A stretch of 8,140 nucleotides of DNA. Source: Salinimicrobium sp049687495. GTDB taxonomy: Bacteria; Bacteroidota; Bacteroidia; Flavobacteriales; Flavobacteriaceae. Below, in pieces: positions 1 to 6,012 of the stretch. The notes below the pieces were generated by a model. That model searched no databases. It worked only from the letters and a program-made list of their open reading frames with translations, and had not been told where the DNA came from. The first letter of the stretch is position 1. Each line of letters opens with the position of its first letter. Location of the stretch: assembly GCA_049687495.1 (NCBI GenBank), contig JBAVJB010000086.1, positions 1-8,140 on the forward strand. Direction: 5' to 3'. The position numbers and the translations under genes were made by a program.

Positions 1-2
1 GC

Positions 3-50
3 ACTGTCGGCCAAACCGGAAAAACTTTTAACAAAACTATGAGAGAGTGA
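3..50 (+). CDS. Possible C-terminal tail of a gene cut by the left edge
   Basis: Reading from base 3, one frame stays open for 15 codons (TVGQTGKTFNKTMRE) and stops at TGA 48-50. A second frame from base 1 (ALSAKPEKLLTKL) stops at TGA 40-42. Either could be the end of a plus-strand gene. The frame from base 3 is slightly favoured because its stop lies in the first unit of the heptamer array, just as the TonB gene further right ends in its own array. No family can be recognised from so few residues, and the stretch may simply be non-coding. Confidence 0.25.
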   Translation, partial: TVGQTGKTFNKTMRE

Positions 51-133
51 TTAGTGACTGGTGACTGGTGATTGGTGATTGGTGATTGGTTGATTGGTGA
101 TTGGTTAATTGGAGAATGGTTAATTGGGGAATG
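47..133. repeat. Degenerate heptanucleotide tandem array (GTGATTG-like)
   Basis: About twelve head-to-tail units of 7-8 bases are visible. They start with gtgatta and two gtgactg, then three gtgattg, gttgattg and gtgattg. They drift into alternating gttaattg and gagaatg/gggaatg. The clean core lies at 54-103 and decay increases toward 133. Two further heptamers of another type (ttcttgg, ttcttgc) sit at 164-177. The array lies between a possible gene end on the left and the 3' end of the barrel-protein gene. It looks like slippage-grown simple sequence rather than a coding or CRISPR repeat, since there are no unique spacers. Confidence 0.9.
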
Positions 134-244
134 TATATCAGTTAGTTCAAAATCAATTGAATATTCTTGGTTCTTGCAGCAAATTGGTCTTGGCTCTTTC
201 CCCGGACAACAATGATTTATCGCTTAAAATTTGGTGCTTCCATG

Positions 245-2581
245 CTACAGCCCCTGGTCTTCAAATTTTATTTCATCAGCGTCCTGAAATTGATTGAATC
301 TCCACGCGATACCAAGCAATATCACAGGTTGAAGTCTTTGATATGCGCTTTTCTGTGTAAACTCTTCGGCATAGGTGCTTCTTTGAATTTTATAGGTGTG
401 AAAAATGTCTGTTGCAGTTAAAGTTATGCTCAATTTATCGTTTAAAAGATTTTCTTTAATTCCGCCGTTCATGTAAAAAAATCCGTCTCTGCGCCCTTGC
501 GGATAAAGACTGGGGAAGTAATAAAAAGCATCGAGCTGCAACGCCAGATGATCACTTATTTTTGAAAAGGAATGCGCTTTTAAGTTTCCAGAAATCCCAT
601 GATCTCGAGTGGTGTAACCTAAATTCCCGGCATCCAGCCTGGTGTAATAAACATCTCCCGAAATGTCTGCATCCCAGTTGGAGCTTATTTCTTTAGAAAA
701 TTGTATCTCAAAGCCGGCAGACTGCCGGGAATTAAGATTTTCAACAGTTCCGATGATGAGGCTGTCGCCAGCATTGCGCTGTACAGCGGTGAACGCATCA
801 TAAAGATATCTGTAATAGAGAGAGCCGGTAAACGAGTAACCTTCGGTTCCCGATTGGTAGCCTAATTCTACAGAGTGTACCTGTTCGGGTAGCAGGTTGG
901 CATTTCCGGCTTCGGCATTGCGGGGATCGGTAAATTCAGGATTAGGATTCAGCATATCTGCATCGGGCCTGTTGATCCTTCGGGAATAACTTAAGGCCAG
1001 GAGGCTATTTTCATCGAGTTCATATTGCATGTGCAGGGTAGGAAACAGCCTGAATTTGTCATTTTTGACCAGTGAGTCAATGGGTTGTTTGACTTCGGCC
1101 TTAGTATAGCTTTCTTCTGCCCGAAGGCCAAGCTTAAACCCCAGGTCTCCCACAGGCTGTGAGTATTGAACGTAGAGCGCATGAAGATCGCGATTAAATA
1201 AAAACCTGGTTCTTTGTTCATCTCTGGTATAGCGGATGTCCTGATATGAAAACTCCCCCGCATAACCGGCTTCCAGCTCTATATCTTCGGAAATGGGAAG
1301 TACATAGTCCAGGCTTATTTCCTCTTCATTTCCGCTTTTTTGAACGAGATTATCGTTGGTGATCCTGCCCATATCGGGAAAGGAAAATAATTGCATGAAC
1401 TGTTGATCTTCCTTTTCATCAAAAAAAGCATAAACAGCTTCAAACTCCAGCGTATGATCCTCATTATTCTTAAAAACATGTTCCATGGCAAACTGAAATT
1501 CGGCTTCTTCTTCATGTTCGTCATTTGTGGAAATACTGCTAAAATCTGAATTCAGGGTTCCTGCTGAATTAAATGTCTCAATAGCAGATCTTCCTGCATG
1601 ATCTGAGTTTGCGACAAAATAATTTCCCGAGATTTCCAATGCATTATGGTCATTCACTTCCCAGGAAGTACCTGCATAAACAGTATGCGACAAATTGTTT
1701 GAGCTGCTTCTCCCATCTTCAAAGTACCTGGAATTTTCACCCGTGGTAAAGGTTCTTTGGTCGCTAAACAGGCTCGTGGGATTACTATGTCTTAACCCAT
1801 AATTTCCAAAGAAGTTGAGTTCTTCGGTTCCGTAGTTGAGATTGAGGCCGCCGCTATACCGGTTTTGAAAGCCTGCATTTCCTGAAACCTGGCCATTAAT
1901 GCCTCTTTTGGCCTCTTTCTTAAGCACAATATTGATGATGCCACCCACGCCGTCGGGTTTATATTTTGCGGAAGGATTGGTGATCACTTCAATTTTTTCT
2001 ATCATTTTGGCCGGCAGCTGCTCAAGAAATGCAGCGGGATTGCGCTGCAGTATAGCCGAAGGTCTCCCATTAAGAAAAATGGCCACCCCTGCATTGCGAA
2101 GGGAGATACCGCCATTGATGTCTACGGTTACAGCAGGAATATTCTGAAGGATATTCGTGGCCGTACCGGTTTCTGAAAGTAGATCTTGCTGTACAGGATA
2201 AACCTTTTTATCAATTTTATTGATCACATCGCTTTGGATGCTCACTTCGTCCATTAGAATTGGAGAAGCGGTAAGAGAAATATTGCCGAAAGTTTTACTT
2301 GTCTCGAGAAAAAAGCTTTTGGAGGTAAAACTGTTGAAACCAATAAAGCTTACCTGGAGGGAGTATTCGCCCGAAGCTATTTCCTGAAATTCAAATTTTC
2401 CTTCAGGATCACTAACCGCTCCCCTAACAAACAAAGAATCGGGTTCAGAAAAAAGGCTAACGTTGGCCCCGGCCAGGGGTTCGCGTGATTTTTTTTCAGT
2501 AATTCTTCCGGAGATCTGCTGAGCCTGTAGCTGCAGGAAGAATAAGCAGAAGGTTGTCAAAAAAAGAAAGTTTTTCAGCAT
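245..2581 (-). CDS. TonB-dependent-receptor-like outer membrane beta-barrel protein
   Basis: This 778-residue protein is predicted to sit in the outer membrane. Residues 1-20 form a Sec signal peptide ending LQAQQ. Residues about 22-105 form a carboxypeptidase-regulatory-like beta-sandwich (GRITEKKSREPLAGANV, then a D-x-x-G-x-F motif around 58-63). Residues about 115-222 resemble a receptor plug, with the landmarks LRNAGVAIFLNGRPS and NPSAKYKPDGVGGIINIVLK. The remaining ~550 residues show the alternating aromatic pattern of a large barrel, as in the OMP_b-brl_3 family. The last clear strand (GIAWRF) is followed by a polar tail of about 16 residues, so the protein does not end on the aromatic residue usual for barrels. 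No SusD-like partner is adjacent, so polysaccharide uptake is not supported and the substrate is unknown. The ATG at 2581 is chosen because it gives the complete signal peptide. The gene is divergent from the DUF4494 gene across 173 bases. Confidence 0.9.
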   Translation of the reverse strand: MLKNFLFLTTFCLFFLQLQAQQISGRITEKKSREPLAGANVSLFSEPDSLFVRGAVSDPEGKFEFQEIASGEYSLQVSFIGFNSFTSKSFFLETSKTFGNISLTASPILMDEVSIQSDVINKIDKKVYPVQQDLLSETGTATNILQNIPAVTVDINGGISLRNAGVAIFLNGRPSAILQRNPAAFLEQLPAKMIEKIEVITNPSAKYKPDGVGGIINIVLKKEAKRGINGQVSGNAGFQNRYSGGLNLNYGTEELNFFGNYGLRHSNPTSLFSDQRTFTTGENSRYFEDGRSSSNNLSHTVYAGTSWEVNDHNALEISGNYFVANSDHAGRSAIETFNSAGTLNSDFSSISTNDEHEEEAEFQFAMEHVFKNNEDHTLEFEAVYAFFDEKEDQQFMQLFSFPDMGRITNDNLVQKSGNEEEISLDYVLPISEDIELEAGYAGEFSYQDIRYTRDEQRTRFLFNRDLHALYVQYSQPVGDLGFKLGLRAEESYTKAEVKQPIDSLVKNDKFRLFPTLHMQYELDENSLLALSYSRRINRPDADMLNPNPEFTDPRNAEAGNANLLPEQVHSVELGYQSGTEGYSFTGSLYYRYLYDAFTAVQRNAGDSLIIGTVENLNSRQSAGFEIQFSKEISSNWDADISGDVYYTRLDAGNLGYTTRDHGISGNLKAHSFSKISDHLALQLDAFYYFPSLYPQGRRDGFFYMNGGIKENLLNDKLSITLTATDIFHTYKIQRSTYAEEFTQKSAYQRLQPVILLGIAWRFNQFQDADEIKFEDQGL

Positions 2582-2623
2582 ATTTTTTTGTTGATCTATA
2601 AACTTATAAATAAAATTTAAAGA

Positions 2624-2637
2624 AATTCTTAAGAATT
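2624..2637. promoter_or_regulatory. 14-bp perfect palindrome in the divergent intergenic region
   Basis: The sequence aattcttaagaatt reads the same on both strands. It lies 43 bases upstream of the barrel-protein start, where a dimeric regulator could act on that gene. The surroundings are very AT-rich, so chance is a real alternative. A weak -7-like match for the barrel gene (TAAGTTTA on the minus strand, 2599-2606) lies between the palindrome and the start codon, but no good -33 element accompanies it. Confidence 0.35.
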
Positions 2638-2700
2638 GATTTTCTGTATAAATAGTCCTGAACAGTAGAAAAGTAAATTTGTGAATATCTCTTTCCGAAG

Positions 2701-2728
2701 AAAATTTACAGGCCCTGCTGTAAATTTT
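2701..2728. promoter_or_regulatory. Operator-like 11-bp inverted repeat over the DUF4494 promoter
   Basis: The arms aaaatttacag (2701-2711) and ctgtaaatttt (2718-2728) are perfect inverted repeats around a 6-base spacer. The right arm ends on the first base of the -7 box at 2728-2735, and the left arm covers the region where a -33 element would lie. A bound dimer would therefore overlap RNA polymerase. A third partial half-site, gtaaattt, occurs at 2673-2680. No T-run follows on either strand, so an operator is more likely than a terminator. Confidence 0.6.
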
Positions 2729-2735
2729 ATATTTG
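2728..2735 (+). promoter_or_regulatory. Bacteroidota-type -7 box for the DUF4494 gene
   Basis: TATATTTG matches the Bacteroidota housekeeping -7 consensus TAnnTTTG exactly and ends 19 bases before the ATG at 2755. Transcription would start near 2741-2744 and leave a very short leader. The -33 position holds only TTTA-like sequence, inside the left arm of the inverted repeat, so that half of the promoter is weak. Confidence 0.6.
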
Positions 2736-2754
2736 GCTCCCTAAAAAAAATGAT

Positions 2755-3267
2755 ATGAGCGTAATTTGGTATGAGTGTAAGGTGAAATACAGAAAAACAC
2801 ACGAAACAGGAGAGCAAAAGGTGACTACAGATACTTACCTGCTGGACGCGGTTTCCTATACGGAAGCGGAAGCCAGGATCACCGAGGAGATGAAGGCTTA
2901 TACAGAGGAGGATTTTAGGATCATGAACATCAAAGTGGCGAATTTTTCTGAAGTACACCCTTTTGAAAATTCAGATCGCTGGTTCAAGTCCAAAGTTTCC
3001 CTGGTGGCCCTTGACGAAGAGAGCGGTAAGGAAAGAAAAACCAACATGTACCTGCTGGTGCAGGCTAATGATGTCAAAGAGGCCTTTGAGAACACAGAAA
3101 AAGCCATGGCAGAAACCATGGGAGATTATTCTATTCCTGCAATAACCGAGTCTCCTATTCTTGATGTTTTTCCATATTTTACAGGAGAGGAAGAGCAGCT
3201 AGAGAAATATGGGGTAAGGGATAATGCTTCTGAAGAAGAAGTTAAAGAAGAGGCTGAAACAGCTTAG
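2755..3267 (+). CDS. DUF4494 domain-containing protein
   Basis: This is a 170-residue soluble protein of the DUF4494 family, which is common in Bacteroidota and has no known function. It has no signal peptide or membrane segment and should be cytoplasmic. Two related halves are visible. W5-Y-x-C-K-V with Y28-L-L and E37-A recurs as W76-F-x-S-K-V with Y99-L-L and E109-A, an offset of 71-72 residues, which indicates an internal duplication. A conserved-looking stretch, SPILDVFPYF, follows at 133-142, and the protein ends in a very acidic tail (153-170). The ATG at 2755 is chosen because W5 of the first repeat follows at once and the -7 box is correctly placed. There is no Shine-Dalgarno sequence. 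A terminator follows directly, so the gene is probably monocistronic. Confidence 0.88.
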   Translation: MSVIWYECKVKYRKTHETGEQKVTTDTYLLDAVSYTEAEARITEEMKAYTEEDFRIMNIKVANFSEVHPFENSDRWFKSKVSLVALDEESGKERKTNMYLLVQANDVKEAFENTEKAMAETMGDYSIPAITESPILDVFPYFTGEEEQLEKYGVRDNASEEEVKEEAETA

Positions 3268-3300
3268 TTCCCCAATAGGTATTCAAAAATGACATTTTAG

Positions 3301-3329
3301 ACACCTCTTGAAAAAGAGGTGTTTTTTTG
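3301..3329 (+). terminator. Intrinsic terminator of the DUF4494 gene
   Basis: The arms acacctctt (3301-3309) and aagaggtgt (3314-3322) form a perfect 9-bp stem with a GAAA tetraloop, followed by a T-run through 3328. Just upstream, 3286-3298 holds a second small palindrome, aaaatg-a-catttt. The hairpin lies 33 bases after the stop codon and isolates the DUF4494 gene from the peptidase gene. Confidence 0.9.
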
Positions 3330-3346
3330 TGCTAATTTTTTCCGAA

Positions 3347-3374
3347 GTGTAACAAAATCTGAAAACCCGCGTCT
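3347..3374 (+). promoter_or_regulatory. Candidate ECF-sigma promoter of the S41 peptidase gene
   Basis: A -35-like GTGTAAC (3347-3353) is separated by 16 bases from a -10-like CGTCT (3370-3374). This is the GGAAC/GTAAC plus CGTC layout and spacing known for ECF sigma factors. Transcription would begin around 3381-3383 and leave a leader of about 10 bases before the ATG at 3392. The 10-mer tgtaacaaaa at the -35 element is repeated at 3374-3383. No good TAnnTTTG box competes with it. If correct, the peptidase belongs to an envelope-stress or surface-signalling regulon. Confidence 0.5.
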
Positions 3375-3391
3375 GTAACAAAAACCAAAAA

Positions 3392-4753
3392 ATGAAAAAG
3401 CTTATCCTTTTGCTCTTGTTGCTGGCTTCGGTTTCGGCCAAAAGCCAAATGTCTGCCGGCCTCTCTGCAACCGAAAAGATCTATGGCCTTTCAAAATTCT
3501 GGCAGGAAGTGAACTATAATTTCATCTACTACGATAAGGTAGACAAGGAAGAATGGGAGGAGCTGTATAAAAAAACCATAGCCCAGGTGCAGGACACGAA
3601 GAGTGACTATGAGTATTACCGGGTGATGGAGAAGTTTTGTGCTTATTTGAAAGACGGGCATACCAATGTGTATTTTCCAAAGGAAATTGAGGAAAACATC
3701 AACCACACAGATTTTGGAGACTACAGGATGCAGCTTTCGAATATCGACGGCAAGGCAGTGATCACCGGGATCAATGTGAGTAAAAAGGAAGAAATCCCTA
3801 TCGGGACTGAGATCACAAAAGTGAACGGCCTTAGCACCAAAGAGTATATCGAGGAAAATGTGACGCCGTATATTTCTTCTTCCACCACTTATGTGCTGGA
3901 AGACTGGGGGATAAGAAGATTGCTGGGGGCACTTTACGGCAGCAAATTTGACCTGGAGTTGCAATTGCCGAATGGAAAAACAAAACAATTGACGCTTACT
4001 GCGGAAAGATCTACAGAAAAGGAATTGTACCCGCCGATGGAGCAGCGGGAACTTTTAGAATTCAAATGGCTTAAGGGCGGCATCGCGTATGTCTCGTTAA
4101 ATTCCTTTTCCGATCCAAAGATCGACAGCCTGTTCGTGGAGCAATTACCCGAACTCTACAAAGCCAAAAAACTGATCATCGACCTCAGGTACAATGGGGG
4201 CGGCAGTACTACAATTGGAAAGAATATCTTCCAGTATCTCACCAATGATACTGTTCTTTACGGCTCAAAGGCGCAGACCAGGATGAATATATCGACGCAT
4301 AAAGCCTGGGGGAAATGGGTTGTTGCAGAAGACACTTTAAACAATCCAGAGGCAAAAGAAATGTACCTGGCCTTCCACGATAATGTTTACTATGACATGC
4401 CTTACAAGGCCGACAGCCTTAGCCTGGACAACAAAAGGGTCGTGGTGCCCACGGTATTGTTGATCGGGCATAACACCGCTTCTGCAGCTGAGGATTTCCT
4501 GATCTATGCCGATAATCAGCCGCACATGACGATTATTGGCGAACCCAGTTTTGGCAGTACCGGCCAACCTATGATGTTTGACCTGCCCGGCGGAGGTTAT
4601 GCGCGCATCTGTACTAAAAAAGACACCTATCCCGATGGAAAAGAATTTGTAGGTGTAGGAATACAGCCGGATATAAAAGTGTCAAAAACGTTAAAAGATT
4701 TTCTGGAAAACAAAGATCCCGGACTGGAAACGGCGGTGAAGTTTTTGAAGTAG
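3392..4753 (+). CDS. Secreted S41-family serine peptidase, tricorn-like type
   Basis: This is a 453-residue protein with a Sec signal peptide (residues 1-19, no lipobox Cys), so it should act in the periplasm or be anchored outside. Residues about 22-100 form a helical N-terminal domain ending in YLKDGHT (His90). Residues about 112-205 look like a PDZ-type domain (IPIGTEITKVNGLS). Residues about 225-430 form the S41 core: KKLIIDLRYNGGG (259-271), GHNTASAAED (359-368) with nucleophile Ser364, GEPSFGSTGQP (383-393), and PDGKEFVGVGIQPD (414-427). C-terminal processing proteases have a catalytic Lys in the GKG motif; here that position reads GSTG, so a Ser-His-Glu arrangement as in tricorn, using Ser364, His90 and possibly Glu418, is more likely. 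The ATG at 3392 starts the signal peptide exactly, without a Shine-Dalgarno sequence. The substrate is unknown. Confidence 0.93.
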   Translation: MKKLILLLLLLASVSAKSQMSAGLSATEKIYGLSKFWQEVNYNFIYYDKVDKEEWEELYKKTIAQVQDTKSDYEYYRVMEKFCAYLKDGHTNVYFPKEIEENINHTDFGDYRMQLSNIDGKAVITGINVSKKEEIPIGTEITKVNGLSTKEYIEENVTPYISSSTTYVLEDWGIRRLLGALYGSKFDLELQLPNGKTKQLTLTAERSTEKELYPPMEQRELLEFKWLKGGIAYVSLNSFSDPKIDSLFVEQLPELYKAKKLIIDLRYNGGGSTTIGKNIFQYLTNDTVLYGSKAQTRMNISTHKAWGKWVVAEDTLNNPEAKEMYLAFHDNVYYDMPYKADSLSLDNKRVVVPTVLLIGHNTASAAEDFLIYADNQPHMTIIGEPSFGSTGQPMMFDLPGGGYARICTKKDTYPDGKEFVGVGIQPDIKVSKTLKDFLENKDPGLETAVKFLK

Positions 4754-4781
4754 ATTTTTCTAATTAAAATTTATAAGGAGC

Positions 4782-4816
4782 ACCTCTTAAAAATGTCATT
4801 TTTGAGAGGTTTTTTT
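4782..4816 (+). terminator. Intrinsic terminator of the S41 peptidase gene
   Basis: The arms beginning acctcttaaaaatg (4782-4795) and ending catttttgagaggt (4797-4810) pair almost fully, with one T-G wobble and a small loop around 4796. A T-run follows at 4810-4816. The stem shares both of its components with the terminator after the DUF4494 gene: the cacctctt block and the aaaatg/cattt palindrome. Confidence 0.88.
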
Positions 4817-4836
4817 CGTTGATGTCTTTGGACTTA

Positions 4837-4923
4837 TGCAAATTGTTTTGCAGCTCAAAGTTTCCTGACTTTGAGGGTTTCTTTTTATTGTTGTTCGAAT
4901 TATGCCGAACGTCTCCTGACGTT
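4837..4923. repeat. Cluster of REP-like hairpins with TCCTGAC core
   Basis: Four small stems follow one another. They are tgcaaa/tttgca (4837-4852, loop ttgt), ctcaaag/ctttgag (4854-4875), gttcg/cgaac (4893-4910) and aacgtc/gacgtt (4908-4923, loop tcct). The second and fourth both carry TCCTGAC across loop and right arm, while their outer stem bases differ but stay paired. Compensated stems around a fixed core are what REP-type repeats show. No REP-associated transposase gene lies in the window. Confidence 0.55.
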
Positions 4924-4963
4924 GAATCTTGAATTAGTTCAGACTGAAATCAGGTTGAAGTAG

Positions 4964-5000
4964 CGCGAGGTCGGGAGACCTCGCAAAGCAGGACCTCGCG
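4964..5000. repeat. GC-rich hairpin with two competing right arms
   Basis: The left arm gcgaggtc (4965-4972) pairs with gacctcgc (4977-4984) around a GGGA tetraloop. A second copy of the right arm follows, and cgcgaggtc (4964-4972) can instead pair with gacctcgcg (4992-5000) over 9 bp. Read on the minus strand, the loop region gives TCTCCCGAC, close to the TCTCCTGAC of the hairpin at 4908-4923, so this looks like another member of the same family in inverse orientation. It is clearly more GC-rich than its surroundings. Confidence 0.6.
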
Positions 5001-5186
5001 GAGCAGTTGATGGAGGCAGTTTAGATGACAGATGTCATTCTTTAACCGCCTGTTGTATCTTACCTTTAAGCTGTTGATTCAAGAATTGACACCTCTTTTC
5101 AAACGCAGCTGTTCTTATGATTCCGGAAGAAAAGAGCTTTTACAGTGACTTTTAAAGAGGAGCTATCCTCACTAAATATTCCGGTT

Positions 5187-5927
5187 ATGAAAGTCAAGAA
5201 GAATCCCAAAGCAGATCTGGACAGGTCGAGCCTTCTCTTTTTCCAGATAGGACTCATTCTAATGCTCGGTATCACCTACATTGGCCTGGAATGGAAGTCG
5301 GACATTAAAGAAGAGACCGACTTATTTAAAGTGCAGGTTTCACAGGTAGAGCAGGAGGACATTCCCATCACTCAGATGAAAACTCCACCGCCGCCTCCGC
5401 CACCCCCGCCTCCCGCACCCGAAGTCATCGAGGTCATTGAAGACGTCGAGGAGGTTGAGGAAACTATCATCCAATCTACCGAAACCAGCCAGGAAGAGAA
5501 AATGCCTGAGATCGTGGAGGTGGCAGATATCAACTACAAAGAAGAAGAGGAAGAGATCGAGGAAGTGCCATTTACGGTAGTGGAACAAATTCCTGTTTTT
5601 CCCGGTTGCGAAAATCTGAAAAACAAATCAGCCCAAAAGAAATGTATGTCGCAGAAGATCGATGCTTTTGTCAAAGACAAGTTCAATACCAGGATCAGTG
5701 AAGAGCTCGGTCTTACAGGGGTGAACCGAATTTATGTGGTCTTTAAGATCAATGAAAGGGGAGATGTAGTGGACATTAGGAGTAGAGGGCCAAATAAAAG
5801 ACTTGAGCAGGAGGCCGAAAGGGTAGTGAAATTATTGCCGAAAATGATCCCCGGCAGGCAAAGAGATAAGCCCGTCTCTGTACAATATTCCTTGCCTATA
5901 ATGTATGAGATAAGGGAGAGTATTTAG
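5187..5927 (+). CDS. Energy transducer TonB
   Basis: This inner-membrane-anchored protein should pass proton-motive energy from an ExbB/ExbD complex to outer-membrane TonB-dependent receptors. From the ATG at 5187 it has 246 residues. A basic N-terminus (MKVKKNPKADLDR) is followed by one membrane segment (about 15-34). A periplasmic spacer comes next, with ten consecutive prolines (67-76) and long Glu-rich runs (up to about 126). The C-terminal TonB domain spans about 130-246 and includes the flavobacterial VFPGC motif (137-141), a second Cys (153), and FKINERGDVVDI. A GTG at 5145 would add 14 residues, but ATG 5187 fits because related proteins begin with this same basic KKNPKA sequence. No exbB/exbD genes are adjacent. 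The gene stands alone, with its stop codon inside a heptamer array and the dedA-like gene converging from the right. Confidence 0.93.
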   Translation: MKVKKNPKADLDRSSLLFFQIGLILMLGITYIGLEWKSDIKEETDLFKVQVSQVEQEDIPITQMKTPPPPPPPPPPAPEVIEVIEDVEEVEETIIQSTETSQEEKMPEIVEVADINYKEEEEEIEEVPFTVVEQIPVFPGCENLKNKSAQKKCMSQKIDAFVKDKFNTRISEELGLTGVNRIYVVFKINERGDVVDIRSRGPNKRLEQEAERVVKLLPKMIPGRQRDKPVSVQYSLPIMYEIRESI

Positions 5928-5954
5928 TGCTCAGTGTTCAGTGTTCAGTGTTCA
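5925..5954. repeat. Short heptamer tandem array (CAGTGTT) at the TonB stop codon
   Basis: Three exact cagtgtt units (5932-5952) plus two bases follow a degenerate unit, tagtgct (5925-5931), that contains the TAG stop of the TonB gene. The unit length equals that of the array at 47-133, although the unit sequence differs. Confidence 0.85.
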
Positions 5955-6012
5955 ATCAGTGAATTGTTTAAAAAGATCTTCCGTCTCGGATATAATTTCT
6001 TTTCACTGATTG
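5953..6012. repeat. 11-bp inverted repeat between the convergent TonB and DedA genes
   Basis: The arms caatcagtgaa (5953-5963) and ttcactgattg (6002-6012) are perfect inverted repeats separated by 38 bases. The right arm contains the DedA stop codon (complement of TCA 6003-6005) and its last codons. It could form a hairpin in either transcript at the convergent junction, but there is no T-run, so calling it a terminator is not secure. Confidence 0.5.

Larger units (their letters stand above)
4817..5144. other. Gene-free stretch rich in small hairpins
   Basis: No reading frame here looks coding. The left part (4837-4984) holds a series of short perfect stems listed separately. The middle (5025-5038) holds a 6-bp inverted repeat, atgaca-ga-tgtcat. 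At 5061-5068 a TACCTTTA resembles a -7 box for the TonB gene but lacks a well-placed -33 partner. At 5088-5097 the 10-mer gacacctctt repeats the left arm of the first terminator. The stretch is best read as a repeat-laden leader region of the TonB gene; a small RNA cannot be excluded. Confidence 0.6.

Noticed and set aside
47..133. CRISPR array
   Set aside because: The units are 7-8 bases, directly adjacent and without spacers.
167..421. Plus-strand frame of 84 codons overlapping the end of the barrel-protein gene
   Set aside because: Most of it lies antisense to a well-supported gene and the translation shows no family features.
2750..2758. A two-codon ORF (ATG ATA TGA) whose stop overlaps the DUF4494 start as ATGA
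   Set aside because: The -7 box places transcription start only a few bases upstream, and such a tiny frame in AT-rich sequence is expected by chance.
5086..5121. TTGACA and TATGAT resembling a sigma70 promoter before the TonB gene
   Set aside because: The spacing is 24 bases, too long, and Bacteroidota promoters use different elements.
5117..5155. A 12-codon upstream ORF (MIPEEKSFYSDF) before the TonB gene, a possible leader peptide
   Set aside because: No ribosome-binding signal, no amino-acid bias that would suggest attenuation, and no terminator between it and the gene.
245..5927. Barrel protein, S41 peptidase and TonB as one dedicated uptake system
   Set aside because: The genes are in different orientations, separated by terminators and repeats, and without a SusD-like or other partner; co-function is not shown.
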